A stretch of 64,000 nt of DNA, taken from positions 62,001 to 126,000 of the forward strand of contig NZ_RSEJ01000011.1 in NCBI RefSeq assembly GCF_009910675.1, in the 5' to 3' direction. Made by a program: the position numbers and the translations under genes. The stretch is from Photobacterium alginatilyticum (lineage in GTDB: Bacteria > Pseudomonadota > Gammaproteobacteria > Enterobacterales > Vibrionaceae). Numbering within the stretch: the first letter of the stretch is position 1; every line of letters begins with the position of its first letter. This document shows, one piece after another, positions 1 through 8,924 of this stretch. Under the pieces are notes generated by a model, which was given only the letters and a program-made list of their open reading frames with translations, made no database searches and had not been told where the DNA came from.

Positions 1-10
1 TTGGCTTCCA

Positions 11-1465
11 ATGCCGAATGATGCATGCAAACGATTGCTTTTGAATGGGTGGATAATTGTGACGCCGGTTCCAATTTGTGTGCTGGCGATCAACTTAATA
101 ATTTCAGCATTAATGTATTTTGATGGCGAATTGATGCTAATAGGGGATGGGGCTAGAATCCATTTTCCAAACTCACTTATAAGCGATGTGCCTGTGAATC
201 CTAATGTTGCCTTAAACGAACAATTATTTATTGAATCCCACTATGGTGTTGTTATTCACCGGGGGTTTAAGCCGCTTTATGCGGACGATAATTATGCTCG
301 TTATTTCGGCTATGACTGTGGTCAGGATATCCTTGCTTTGCCAAGCTTGTTGGATCTCATTGTGCCTCATGAGCAGCAAAATGCCATTCTTGCCTACGAG
401 GCGACGATGGCTGGAGATACCAAGCCGGGTGTGCGTACCTACAAGAATGTTGACAACGAAGGTAATGAAATCATCGTCTTGACCGTTGATCATGTTATTG
501 AATGGCAAGGGCAACAAGCTATGCAGGTGACGCTGATTGATCTGAGCCCGCAGGTGGAGATTCAGCGCCAGTTACAGGCCAGTGAAGAGCGTTACCGCGC
601 GTTGGTTGATGGCTCAATTCAAGGCATCCTAGTTCATAAGAACTTCAAACCGCTATTTTGCAACTTGGCCTATGCCAAGATGCTGGGATTTGATGATGAA
701 CAGGCGTTAATGGCCCAACCGTCGATATTACCGTTAATTGCCAAGAGCCATCACCTCCAGGCCCATAAAGATAACCACAAGCTTTTGATTGGTGAAACGC
801 CGTCGATCAAAACTGAGGCGCAGAGTCTTCGTTGTGATGGGTCAACGGTGTGGCTTAGCCTGTTGTCGAGGCCAATTTTGTGGAATGGCGAGCAGGTGGT
901 ACAGGTAACGGCGATGGATATTACTGAGCAACAGTTGCTGCGTGAACGGCTTGAGCACAGAGCCAACTATGATGGACTGACTAACCTGCTTAACCGTCGC
1001 GCCGTGATGGAGCTTCTGGAAAAGCAATTTGCCCATGATCGTATGCTTAATAACCCTTTGTGCTGTGTGCTGATTGACTTTGATAACTTTAAGTCTATTA
1101 ACGATCAATATGGCCACCATGTCGGTGATGAAGTACTGAGGCTATTTGCTGATAGTTGCAAGCAAAGCATCCGTAAAAGTGATTTCATCGGTCGCTGGGG
1201 AGGCGAGGAGTTTGTGCTGGTGCTGCCGGGTACTGATATCCAGCAGGCGGTCAGAATTGCCGAACGTATCTGCAATAACGTCTCCAGGTTGAGAGTAACG
1301 GCCGAGAACACCTCAGTCGGCTTCTCTGTCAGTATGGGCGTCTCTTATCTTTCTTCCAATATTTCTAGCCTCGAACAGTTGCTGACGGCGGCTGATAAAG
1401 CGCTATATCATGCTAAAGATCAGGGCAAGAACCGTGTTGTTGTTGCAAGTGAAGATATGCTCTAG
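11..1465 (+). CDS. PAS-PAS-GGDEF diguanylate cyclase (5' end uncertain)
   Basis: Probable diguanylate cyclase making c-di-GMP from two GTP. Two related PAS domains can be aligned to each other (GVVIHRGFKPLYA and GILVHKNFKPLFC, about residues 78-190 and 200-310). A C-terminal GGDEF domain follows with an intact GGEEF active site at about 397-401. RKSD five residues before it (388-391) matches the inhibitory I-site, so product feedback is expected. The first 45 residues include a hydrophobic stretch but no convincing pair of membrane helices. The frame is open to base 2 without a stop, so the true start may lie outside the window. No EAL domain is present. It ends at a bidirectional terminator facing the chemoreceptor gene. 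Confident on family; the PAS ligand cannot be read. Confidence 0.88.
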   Translation: MPNDACKRLLLNGWIIVTPVPICVLAINLIISALMYFDGELMLIGDGARIHFPNSLISDVPVNPNVALNEQLFIESHYGVVIHRGFKPLYADDNYARYFGYDCGQDILALPSLLDLIVPHEQQNAILAYEATMAGDTKPGVRTYKNVDNEGNEIIVLTVDHVIEWQGQQAMQVTLIDLSPQVEIQRQLQASEERYRALVDGSIQGILVHKNFKPLFCNLAYAKMLGFDDEQALMAQPSILPLIAKSHHLQAHKDNHKLLIGETPSIKTEAQSLRCDGSTVWLSLLSRPILWNGEQVVQVTAMDITEQQLLRERLEHRANYDGLTNLLNRRAVMELLEKQFAHDRMLNNPLCCVLIDFDNFKSINDQYGHHVGDEVLRLFADSCKQSIRKSDFIGRWGGEEFVLVLPGTDIQQAVRIAERICNNVSRLRVTAENTSVGFSVSMGVSYLSSNISSLEQLLTAADKALYHAKDQGKNRVVVASEDML

Positions 1466-1487
1466 CCAGTTAAGGTGAAAGTAAATG

Positions 1488-1509
1488 CAGCCCGCTTTAT
1501 AGCGGGCTG
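1488..1509. terminator. Bidirectional hairpin terminator
   Basis: Perfect 8-bp stem CAGCCCGC / GCGGGCTG (1488-1495 and 1502-1509) around a 6-nt loop, followed on the + strand by ATTTGTTT. It lies between two convergent genes. Confidence 0.8.
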
Positions 1510-1530
1510 ATTTGTTTGGGAAAGAGCCAA

Positions 1531-3606
1531 TTACTGCAGTTTAAACTTGCTGACCAGCATGCTTAGCTGGGCATTGGCTGCGGCAAGATTTTGGGTACTG
1601 TCTACTGTTGCCTGTCCGTTTTGGGTGAGTTCGCTGACCATGCCACGGATATTGTTCATATTGCGGCTGACTTCTTCGGTGACCGAGCTTTGCTCTTCCG
1701 AAGCGGTGGCAATCTGAGTGCTGAGATCGTTGATGGTGATGATCGAGTTGGTCATCGCATCCAGGCTTTCAGTGACATTGGCCGTATTGGCCGCTGTTCG
1801 CTCACAGCTTGAGCGGGTTATCTCCATCGCCGAGACAGCATTGGTGGCATCTTGACGCAGCTTGGTCAGAATCTCGTTGATTTCTGCGGTGCTGGTTTGG
1901 GTGCGGGCTGCAAGTGAACGCACTTCATCGGCAACGACAGCAAAGCCGCGACCCTGTTCACCGGCGCGAGCGGCTTCGATGGCTGCATTCAGTGCCAGCA
2001 GGTTCGTCTGTTCGGCAATATCGCCAATCACGCCTAGTACGCTAACGATTTGCTGGGTATTTTCGTTCATCGTATTGATGCTTGATGACGCGGCATCTAC
2101 TTCGTCAACCAGTGCAATGACACTGTTCGAGGCTTCAAGTACCGTGTCTTTCGAAGACATGGCTACATCATGGGCTTTTTGGGTGTTGGCCGCTGTTTCT
2201 GTCACGCTTTGGGCAACGGTCTCGGCCGTCGAGCTCATTTCTGTCACCGCGGTGACGACTTGTTCCGTTTCGGAAGCGTGGCTGATCAAGGCTTGATTAT
2301 TACGCTCTGATTGGACATTGAGCTGCTCGATACTGTGGGTGATATGGCTTGAGGCTTGCGAAATGTCCAGCAGCATCGATTGTAGGTAGACAATGAAGTT
2401 ATTAACCGAGTGACTGATGTCACCGAGCTCGTCTTGAGAAGTAATATCTAGGCGAGACGTCAGATCAGCTTCGCCGGTTGACAGGGTATCGATGCGCTGC
2501 TTAAGAACAATCAGGCCTTTTACAATGGCGTTAATCGCCCAGCCAACTACCAGTAAGGCGATAACCATGAGCACGCCAGCTATTGTAATGCTCATATAGA
2601 CTTTCTGGTTGAAAATGTCAGCGGTTGCGTTAGTCAGATTTTCCTGAATATTGGTGACATCACTCTCGTAGGTACCAGTGGCAATGGTCCAGCCCCACTC
2701 AGGGAAGATCTTCCTGGCATAGACCATCTTGTTTTCGGTCTGTTTTGTTGTTGGGTTCTCATAGGCAATTTTAACAAAAGCTTCTGACTGACCGTTGAGC
2801 TGATTAGCAATTTTGCTCGTTGTCGAAGGGATAACGGTTCCGACAATCGACGCTTTAGGGTGGGCGAGGATCTTGCCATTCTTGTCCTGTACCCAGAAGT
2901 AGCCATTTTGACCGTATTTACTGGAACTGATGGTATCAAGCGCAGCCTGTATTTCATCTTTTCGCAGGGTGCTGATGTACTCACCCGTGGCGATAACCAG
3001 GTTTAAAGGCTCGAAGTAAAAAGCGGCTGTCAGCTTTTCCTCGATATTGCCGGTGACAGGATTATTAAAGTAATAGCTGGTGAACCCGATAGGGTTGTTT
3101 TTAGCGACATTGACGATATTTCGGGCGTAATAGGTGCCTTTTTTATCGGTCGAGTTATAAGAGCTGTTGCCAATGATCTTGGTATTAATGCCATTGGCTT
3201 TGTTGATTATTGATGTCGCATCATAGGCCAGCAGGTAGCGGCCATTATTCCAGCGGTATTCGTTAATCAAGGTGTGAATTCGGTCTTCGGCTTCAGATAC
3301 CGAGCCGCTGTTGTTATATATTGTCTCGAACGTGCTGCGAAATTCAGTGATCTCAGTCGCCAGAATGCCTTTGATGTGATCGATTTTGGTATCTTCATAA
3401 AAGTCGCTAAGGGCGAGGGTAACCGTATCAACCTGGCCTTTTAAATTGTCGTTTAATAGTTGTGCGACTTTGTTGTTGACGTTTGCCTTTTCTGTGTCAA
3501 GAACAGATTCTTTGGTATCAATTAAGCTTGTGATAAAGAAGCCCCCCATAATAAGCAAAGGGAGGCATAATATTGTTGTTAGCTTGGCTCTTATTGTTAA
3601 TTTCAC
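1531..3606 (-). CDS. Methyl-accepting chemotaxis protein with Cache sensor
   Basis: Transmembrane chemoreceptor, 691 aa. TM1 lies near residues 8-28 and TM2 near 336-358. The long periplasmic part between them carries two Cache-like segments; [16 protein letters not shown] is typical of small-molecule-binding Cache modules, and an earlier segment has a related pattern ([14 protein letters not shown]). A HAMP domain (about 360-415) follows. The cytoplasmic coiled coil has the conserved signalling hairpin ([15 protein letters not shown], near residue 540) that contacts CheA and CheW. No C-terminal pentapeptide for CheR is seen. It is transcribed alone, ending against the diguanylate cyclase gene. 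The ligand is unknown; Cache receptors often sense organic acids or amino acids. Confidence 0.93.
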   Translation of the reverse strand: MKLTIRAKLTTILCLPLLIMGGFFITSLIDTKESVLDTEKANVNNKVAQLLNDNLKGQVDTVTLALSDFYEDTKIDHIKGILATEITEFRSTFETIYNNSGSVSEAEDRIHTLINEYRWNNGRYLLAYDATSIINKANGINTKIIGNSSYNSTDKKGTYYARNIVNVAKNNPIGFTSYYFNNPVTGNIEEKLTAAFYFEPLNLVIATGEYISTLRKDEIQAALDTISSSKYGQNGYFWVQDKNGKILAHPKASIVGTVIPSTTSKIANQLNGQSEAFVKIAYENPTTKQTENKMVYARKIFPEWGWTIATGTYESDVTNIQENLTNATADIFNQKVYMSITIAGVLMVIALLVVGWAINAIVKGLIVLKQRIDTLSTGEADLTSRLDITSQDELGDISHSVNNFIVYLQSMLLDISQASSHITHSIEQLNVQSERNNQALISHASETEQVVTAVTEMSSTAETVAQSVTETAANTQKAHDVAMSSKDTVLEASNSVIALVDEVDAASSSINTMNENTQQIVSVLGVIGDIAEQTNLLALNAAIEAARAGEQGRGFAVVADEVRSLAARTQTSTAEINEILTKLRQDATNAVSAMEITRSSCERTAANTANVTESLDAMTNSIITINDLSTQIATASEEQSSVTEEVSRNMNNIRGMVSELTQNGQATVDSTQNLAAANAQLSMLVSKFKLQ

Positions 3607-4003
3607 AATATTAACTCTTGGTAAATAGTTATATCAGTAGGTTTAATTATTGGCGTGAATTATACAGGCTTTATTATAAATGTGAGTCAGCTAATAATGT
3701 ATTTATCAAATAATTGTAAAATTATATTTTTATTTCTACATGTTTTAATAATGCTTATAATTTCAGTGTGTTTTGTTTTATATCTACAATTAAACGAATA
3801 GTCATTTTTTTGATTTAAGTTGTCAGGTTATTGACGTAAGTATTAAGCATTATATTAATGATGATATTTTTACTTTGTTTGTTTTAGTTATGTGTCCATG
3901 TGCGCATTTAGTGGTTGTTCAATGCCCAAACGAACTGTTGAGCTGGTTTGGGTATACAGGCTTGGTAAGATACTGAATTCATGCTTTTCCTATCGCAAAC
4001 CCC
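3607..4003. other. AT-rich intergenic region
   Basis: About 400 bases between the divergent chemoreceptor genes. It is very AT-rich (runs of T and A between 3690 and 3890) and should hold both promoters. The only open frame (3892-4077) has no ribosome-binding site and no recognisable composition. I see no RNA gene. Confidence 0.6.
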
Positions 4004-4030
4004 TTAAGTTGCATGTATTATGCAACTTAA
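4004..4030. promoter_or_regulatory. Perfect 11-bp inverted repeat before soluble chemoreceptor gene
   Basis: TTAAGTTGCAT (4004-4014) and ATGCAACTTAA (4020-4030) are exact reverse complements around a 5-nt spacer GTATT. It sits about 50 nt before the start at 4079. No T-run follows, so an operator or leader hairpin is more likely than a terminator. The binding protein is unknown. Confidence 0.6.
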
Positions 4031-4078
4031 AAGTTGTAAACCGACCGATAGTTGATATTGGTAATAGGGCGCGGTGAA

Positions 4079-5191
4079 ATGGGTGTGATTTCTTTTCTTT
4101 CTAATAAATTGACAAAACATAATGCAATTAATCATCAGCAGATGGCCGTTGAAGTTAGCCAGCTAAACGATGAACTCGAACGGCAACGAGAACTTTCCCT
4201 GCTTCAACAAAAGGAATTACAGCAAAAGGAACAGGAACTCGAAGTAGCACTTGCTACTCAGCAACATTATGAAGCTGAATTAACTGCGCTATATCAGCGA
4301 ATGGGCCGAATGCGTAAGTCATTTCAATGGCTGGATGAGAACCTGCTTCAAAGTAGCCTGGCTATCGGCACTGCTGTATCTGTTTCTCACGAAGCCAAAA
4401 TACGAATTGAAAAGCTGGCGGGTGAACTCACCGATCTGACTCAATTGCAGGGACAGCAGATGAGTACCTTTGATGGTTTAAATGCCGAGATCAAGAAAAC
4501 AACGGCTGTGATCAGCGATATTAGTAAGATTGCCGAGCAGACGAACTTACTGTCTCTGAATGCGGCAATTGAAGCGGCGCGGGCAGGAGAACATGGCCGG
4601 GGATTTGCGATTGTGGCCAATGAAGTACGTGCATTGTCCGGCACAACCGGCGCATCAGCGAAAGATGCGGATGTGTTCTTATCGAGCCTGACTCAGAGCT
4701 CCTCTCAGCTTGGTGATTTAAATCAAACCTTGTCTAGCCGGATTGATCTGGTGGCAGGCGATACGGCGGTAACCATGGATGATCTTGGGACGCAGTTGGC
4801 ACGAATTGGGGAGACACAGTCCGATTTGGAAGCCGCTAATTGGCGATCCAAGCTCGAACTGGCGATGATAGATGAGACCTTCCTGCGCAGTGATATCATA
4901 AAGTTCGTCAACAGCCCGGATCAGCCAATGCCGCCTTCGGTCATATCCTCCGAAGAATGCGGTATCGGCAAATGGTATTACTCAGATAATGTCCGTCAGG
5001 AGTTCAAAGGAAACCGCCTGTTTGTGTCGCTTGAAGTACCGCACAAGCGGGTGCATGAGCATGCCGAAGCTGCTGTTGAGCAGGCTATCCAAGGTAATGA
5101 TATGGCAGCCCGTGAGCAGATTACATTAATGGAAGAGCAGTACCTTGTTGTTGAACAGGTATTGTTGAAACTTACTGGAGCATTGGGCTAG
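4079..5191 (+). CDS. Soluble chemoreceptor with C-terminal CZB-like domain
   Basis: Cytoplasmic methyl-accepting protein of 370 aa without membrane segments. The N-terminal part (about 20-90) is a glutamine/glutamate-rich coiled coil. The signalling hairpin ([19 protein letters not shown]) is near residues 155-175. The C-terminal 100 residues resemble the chemoreceptor zinc-binding (CZB) domain: C294 in CGIGKWYY and H322/H326 in PHKRVHEH. The first expected zinc histidine appears replaced by glutamate (E266 in MIDETFLR). Start chosen at ATG 4079 (MGVISFL, preceded by AGGG); a TTG at 4052 also opens the frame but has no ribosome-binding site. CZB receptors are linked to zinc or hypochlorite/redox sensing and pH; whether this one still binds zinc is open. 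Confidence 0.85.
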   Translation: MGVISFLSNKLTKHNAINHQQMAVEVSQLNDELERQRELSLLQQKELQQKEQELEVALATQQHYEAELTALYQRMGRMRKSFQWLDENLLQSSLAIGTAVSVSHEAKIRIEKLAGELTDLTQLQGQQMSTFDGLNAEIKKTTAVISDISKIAEQTNLLSLNAAIEAARAGEHGRGFAIVANEVRALSGTTGASAKDADVFLSSLTQSSSQLGDLNQTLSSRIDLVAGDTAVTMDDLGTQLARIGETQSDLEAANWRSKLELAMIDETFLRSDIIKFVNSPDQPMPPSVISSEECGIGKWYYSDNVRQEFKGNRLFVSLEVPHKRVHEHAEAAVEQAIQGNDMAAREQITLMEEQYLVVEQVLLKLTGALG

Positions 5192-5204
5192 AGGCAGGAT
5201 TGGC

Positions 5205-5260
5205 TGTGCGGATAAGTGAGGTTCCTATTCCGTAAGTTCCGTATTTCACTTACCCGCACA
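5205..5260. terminator. Long inverted repeat between convergent genes
   Basis: TGTGCGGATAAGTGA (5205-5219) pairs with TCACTTACCCGCACA (5246-5260), 14 of 15 bases complementary, with a 26-nt loop. It separates the CZB receptor gene from the convergent lysE-type gene. No strong T-run follows, so terminator function is probable but not certain. Confidence 0.55.
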
Positions 5261-5275
5261 TATTCTTAAATGGGG

Positions 5276-5887
5276 TTATTGCGCCAGAGGCAGGCTGGCC
5301 CCGAGCAAAGCAAAGATCCCACCACATCCCTGGTTAAAACGTTTGCCGCTGCGTTCCAGCCATGGCCGGATCTTGTAGGCGATTCGGGCAAGCAGATATT
5401 CAACTGTAAATTCAACGACGGCAAACGTTGCTGCCATGATAATGAACTGCGGCAATAGGGCCTGCTCGGGATTAATAAACTGTGGCAGGAAAGCGCCAAA
5501 GAATAACAGTACTTTCGGGTTTGAAACCGCCGCGAGTCCGCCTTGCCGGAACAGAGCCATTTGGCTTTTTATAGCCTTTCCCTCAATGGGAGCGAGACTG
5601 ATTGGCGGTGAGCGCCAGAGCTGTAGCCCGAGCCAGATCAGATATGCCCCGCCTAACCATTTAAATACGGCTAGCACTTCCGCCGATGCCAGCAATACGG
5701 CTCCAATCCCGAACATAGACAGTGCAATCAGCACAATAAAACCAAGCACGCCGCCACAAATTGTCGCCAGTGTTTTTTTGTGCCCATACATTGCGCCATG
5801 AGTGAGTGCAAACAAACCGTTGGGGCCAGGAGCAAAAGACAAACCGATAACAGCAACGAGATAAATTAACCAGGTCTCTAAAGCCAT
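5276..5887 (-). CDS. LysE/RhtB family amino-acid exporter
   Basis: Inner-membrane translocator of about 203 aa with six predicted membrane helices. The N-terminal family motif SFAPGPNGLFALTHG is present (about residues 17-31), followed by the GGAYLIWLGLQLW helix typical of LysE/RhtB proteins. Start chosen at 5887 (MALETW) because AGGAG lies 7 nt upstream; an ATG at 5902 overlaps that ribosome-binding site. These proteins export amino acids or homoserine-lactone-like compounds. The substrate is not readable. It is divergent from a GlxA-type regulator gene at 6019, a common arrangement for a regulator and its exporter; the regulatory link is inference. Confidence 0.88.
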   Translation of the reverse strand: MALETWLIYLVAVIGLSFAPGPNGLFALTHGAMYGHKKTLATICGGVLGFIVLIALSMFGIGAVLLASAEVLAVFKWLGGAYLIWLGLQLWRSPPISLAPIEGKAIKSQMALFRQGGLAAVSNPKVLLFFGAFLPQFINPEQALLPQFIIMAATFAVVEFTVEYLLARIAYKIRPWLERSGKRFNQGCGGIFALLGASLPLAQ

Positions 5888-6018
5888 AATTGCTCCTTTC
5901 ATTCATCGAGTAACCAAAAGTGATGCGCCCAGTATAGGGGAGACAGTGCATAAATAATTGGTCTAATTTAGACGTTATAAGGTAATATTAAGACGTTCAT
6001 ACCACGAGCGAACAATGA

Positions 6019-7050
6019 ATGACTGAATCAGATATTTTACGTAGTACAGCCCTATTGGTTCCCCCTTCGCCGGACGTGCGTTTTCTCCTTTTGCCACTAC
6101 CCGAATTTAATATGCTGCCGTTTGGTGGTTTCCTCGATAAGTTGCGGTTTTCGGCTGATGAAGAAGATCATAGCCGGCAACGTTACTGTTCTTGGGAAAT
6201 CGTTGGTATCGACAAGGAGCCGGTAATATCAAGTAGTGGTGTGCCAGTGGTGGCACAGAAAACTGCCGGTGAGGTTGAGCTGGCGAGTTATGACTATTTA
6301 GTGGTGTTCGGTGGCCGTAGTGCCAGAAGTAGCCAGCAATTAACGGATATTTATGGTGGTATGCTACGCGAAGCGGCTGCCAAGGGCGTTGCGCTGGTAA
6401 GCATTGATAATGCTTGCTTTCTGTTTGCGGCTGCCGGGTTGTTAGATGATCATAGTGTCGCGGTTCATTGGCGGCATGTTCCGGAGTTTCGTACTGCTTA
6501 TCCGAGAATCGCTATCCAAACAGAACAGCTTTACTGTATTGACGGCAAGCGGATCAGTTGTGCCGGCGGTAGTGCCGCGGTGGATTTGGCCGTAGAGCTA
6601 GTGGCGCGCCACTGCGGTAGGGCCAAGGCACTAAAAGGACTGGCTGATATGCTGGTGGACGAGGCGCGCGGGCAGCTTCATCAGCTAAAGTCTCTGGACG
6701 AAGACATACGGGCCAACAATACGGCTGGACGGCATGTTGGACGGGCAATCAGTTTGATGCGCCAGTTACTGGCCGAGCCCAAGACGGTCGATGAACTGGC
6801 CGATATGCTGGCTATCAGCCGACGACAGCTCGACCGATTGTGTAAACAAAGCTTGGGTATGACGGCAAGAGAGTACTGGGCTGAAATGCGGCTGAAGCAT
6901 GTCCACTGGCGGGTGATCAACTCTAATCACAGCTTGCAGTGTCTGGCTGACGAGGTTGGGGTTCATGATGTCAGTTATCTGTGTAAGTTATTCCGTAAAC
7001 GTTACGGGATCAGCCCGAGCAAGTTGAGACAAATAAGTTGTGAGCTGTGA
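6019..7050 (+). CDS. GlxA-family transcriptional regulator (DJ-1/PfpI-like + AraC HTH)
   Basis: 343-aa regulator. The N-terminal half (about 10-210) has the DJ-1/PfpI fold pattern, with YDYLVVFGG and SIDNACFLFAAAGLLD resembling the nucleophile-elbow region of GlxA-like proteins; these are normally sensory rather than enzymatic. The C-terminal 100 residues are an AraC double helix-turn-helix (TVDELADMLAISRRQLDRL, then SLQCLADEVGVHDVSYLCKL). Members control catabolism or export of amines and amino acids such as arginine, choline or betaine. It lies divergent from a LysE-type exporter, with about 130 bp between, which is its most likely target. The ribosome-binding site is weak (GAGCGA). Confidence 0.87.
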   Translation: MTESDILRSTALLVPPSPDVRFLLLPLPEFNMLPFGGFLDKLRFSADEEDHSRQRYCSWEIVGIDKEPVISSSGVPVVAQKTAGEVELASYDYLVVFGGRSARSSQQLTDIYGGMLREAAAKGVALVSIDNACFLFAAAGLLDDHSVAVHWRHVPEFRTAYPRIAIQTEQLYCIDGKRISCAGGSAAVDLAVELVARHCGRAKALKGLADMLVDEARGQLHQLKSLDEDIRANNTAGRHVGRAISLMRQLLAEPKTVDELADMLAISRRQLDRLCKQSLGMTAREYWAEMRLKHVHWRVINSNHSLQCLADEVGVHDVSYLCKLFRKRYGISPSKLRQISCEL

Positions 7051-7110
7051 CGGCAGTTAACAACATGATTATCAAAAGCTGGTAATGTTGATCGTTCTTC
7101 ATGAAGCTAA

Positions 7111-7190
7111 GTGCCTGTTTTAAAATCCATGTTTCTGCTTTAAAAACTATGTTCCTGTTATAAAACGCAAGCTCCTATTATATAACATAG
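7111..7190. repeat. Four 20-bp imperfect tandem repeats
   Basis: Four consecutive 20-bp units begin at 7111, 7131, 7151 and 7171: GTGCCTGTTTTAAAATCCAT, GTTTCTGCTTTAAAAACTAT, GTTCCTGTTATAAAACGCAA and GCTCCTATTATATAACATAG. The shared core is roughly CCTGTTWTAAAA. The period is close to two helical turns. The array ends 70 bp before the EamA transporter gene, consistent with a regulator-binding array; this is inference. Confidence 0.7.
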
Positions 7191-7259
7191 GTGTAGTAAC
7201 ATCTTTGCGCGGTTTAAGGCACTGGCTATCCTTTCAAGATCAAGGCTACGAGGTGTTTG

Positions 7260-8132
7260 ATGATTGCTGTGTACTGGATGGTTGGCACATTATTGTCTTT
7301 TTCGCTGATGGCGATTGGGGTCAGAGAACTGGGCGGAAGTATTTCGCCATTTGAAATGCTGTTTTTCCGTAGCCTGATTGGGCTGGCAGTGATCGCATCT
7401 ATCGTATTTTATCATCGTCAGCAGAGGTTGCTGAAAACAGAGCGTGTCGCTTTGCAAATTGGCCGGAACCTCATGAATTTCCTCGGTCAGTATTGCTGGT
7501 TTCTCGGTATTACCTTACTGCCGTTGGCCGAAGTGTTTGCGCTTGAGTTTACGGTTCCTTTGTGGACGCTGATGATTGCCTGCGTATTTCTGGGGGAGAA
7601 ACTGACCAGGGTTAAGCTCGCCTCACTTGCTCTGGGACTGTTGGGGGTCATTGCTATTATTCAGCCAACAGCCGCGGTCTTTAACCCTGCTTCTCTAATT
7701 GTATTGCTTGCAGCAGTCAGTTTTGCGGCTTCATATGTAGCGACCAAGTCGCTTTCTGTGACCGAGTCTCCGATAACTATCCTGTTTTACATGTCTCTTC
7801 TTCAGTTACCGATTAGCCTGGTGTTGATGCTGCCTGATTGGCAGACTCCGCAAGGGGGGGAGTGGCTTTACTTGTTCATCGTTGGGCTCACCGGTTTATC
7901 AGCGCATTATTGTATTGCCAAGGCCATGCAGTATGCCGATGCCAGTGTGGTTGTGACACTCGATTTTCTGCGTCTGCCGCTGATCGCCGTGGTGGGCATG
8001 TTGTTTTATGGCGAAGCCGTGGAGGTGGCAGTTATGTTGGGTGGTTTGCTGATGGTTGTCGGTAACATTATTAATGTCAGGTCGAGCAATAAGCAAACTT
8101 ACATAGAGACTAAAGCAATGGCTGAAGGCTAG
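7260..8132 (+). CDS. EamA-family (DMT superfamily) transporter
   Basis: About 290 aa with ten predicted membrane helices arranged as two EamA repeats (about 5-135 and 145-275). Glycine- and proline-rich helix ends such as LPLAEVFALEFTVPLWTL are typical of drug/metabolite transporters. Start set at ATG 7260 with AGG 6 nt upstream; a TTG at 7257 is adjacent. Such proteins export amino acids, nucleobases or other small metabolites; the substrate is not readable. The gene stands alone downstream of a 20-bp tandem repeat array and ends convergent with an acetyltransferase gene. Confidence 0.88.
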   Translation: MIAVYWMVGTLLSFSLMAIGVRELGGSISPFEMLFFRSLIGLAVIASIVFYHRQQRLLKTERVALQIGRNLMNFLGQYCWFLGITLLPLAEVFALEFTVPLWTLMIACVFLGEKLTRVKLASLALGLLGVIAIIQPTAAVFNPASLIVLLAAVSFAASYVATKSLSVTESPITILFYMSLLQLPISLVLMLPDWQTPQGGEWLYLFIVGLTGLSAHYCIAKAMQYADASVVVTLDFLRLPLIAVVGMLFYGEAVEVAVMLGGLLMVVGNIINVRSSNKQTYIETKAMAEG

Positions 8133-8181
8133 ACGATCAACGACATCCATGTAGTTGTTCTTTTTCTAACTCAATAGCGGT

Positions 8182-8727
8182 TTAACAGAGTTGTTTGATG
8201 ACTCGGGCCGGTGAGCCGCCTACCAGGGTATCTGGTGGAACATCTCTGGTAACTGTCGAGTTTGCCGCGACAACAGAGCGGGCACCGATGGTGACACCTT
8301 GGCAGATCACCACCTGGCCGCCAATCCATACGTCATTCCCAACCACAATAGGCTTACAAGTTGTTTCCCAGCGACGACGGCTTTGATAATCCAGCGAGTG
8401 GGTTGGGGTATAGAACTGGGTATTTGGCCCGATAAGCACGTTATCGCCAATATGGATTTCGGTATTATCGAGCATGGTAATTCCCATATTGAGGAAGGTA
8501 TTACTGCCGATATGGATTGTTTTTCCGAATTCGCACAGAAAGGGGGGCGTCACAATACTGCCTGCGCCGAAGGAGCCTAATAGTTGTTCCATCAAATTTT
8601 GCAGGGCATCGCCGGGGTTATTGTTTATTTGTTGCTTCAGTGCAGCAGCATGGTTTCTGAGTGAGGAGATTTCCGGATCGAGACCGTCAAAGTCTTCGCC
8701 GTTTACCATTTTTTCGAATTCGGTCAT
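8182..8727 (-). CDS. Sugar O-acetyltransferase (maltose acetyltransferase family)
   Basis: 181-aa left-handed beta-helix acetyltransferase transferring acetyl from acetyl-CoA to a sugar hydroxyl. Hexapeptide repeats occupy about residues 70-175 (IHIGDNVLIGPN, IVVGNDVWIGGQVVICQGVTIG, GGSPARVI). The catalytic histidine is likely H110 in TPTHSLD. The N-terminal Mac-type helical segment (MTEFEKMVNGE) is present. AAGGT lies 7 nt before the start. It is a distant paralogue of the gene at 11713, with the hybrid kinase gene between them. Monocistronic; acceptor unknown. Confidence 0.9.
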   Translation of the reverse strand: MTEFEKMVNGEDFDGLDPEISSLRNHAAALKQQINNNPGDALQNLMEQLLGSFGAGSIVTPPFLCEFGKTIHIGSNTFLNMGITMLDNTEIHIGDNVLIGPNTQFYTPTHSLDYQSRRRWETTCKPIVVGNDVWIGGQVVICQGVTIGARSVVAANSTVTRDVPPDTLVGGSPARVIKQLC

Positions 8728-8878
8728 AGCTTACCTTCGCTGGAATATCAGTATCGCTGTAGATAGGGCTAAGTGTAATCGGATAGGCGCGTTAGGTATT
8801 GATAACTCTCAAAGGAATGCGAATTAAGAACCAGAGGCACTGTTCACCAAACAGCTTTTGAGCATGCTTTGACAGCAT

Positions 8879-8900
8879 TAGGCCAGACTGCCCTGGCCTA
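8879..8900. terminator. Hairpin after hybrid kinase gene (weak)
   Basis: TAGGCCA (8879-8885) pairs with TGGCCTA (8894-8900) around an 8-nt loop, 25 nt beyond the stop of the minus-strand kinase gene. There is no T-run on the minus strand, so intrinsic termination is uncertain. Confidence 0.35.
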
Positions 8901-8924
8901 GTTCAGTCATGTTTTCTTAACCCC

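Noticed and set aside
4028..4051. TAAA and CCGATAG resembling a sigma-28 chemotaxis promoter
   Set aside because: The spacing between the two elements is 12 nt instead of about 15, and the elements are imperfect.
3892..4077. 61-codon frame before the CZB receptor gene
   Set aside because: It runs through the perfect palindrome and lacks a ribosome-binding site.
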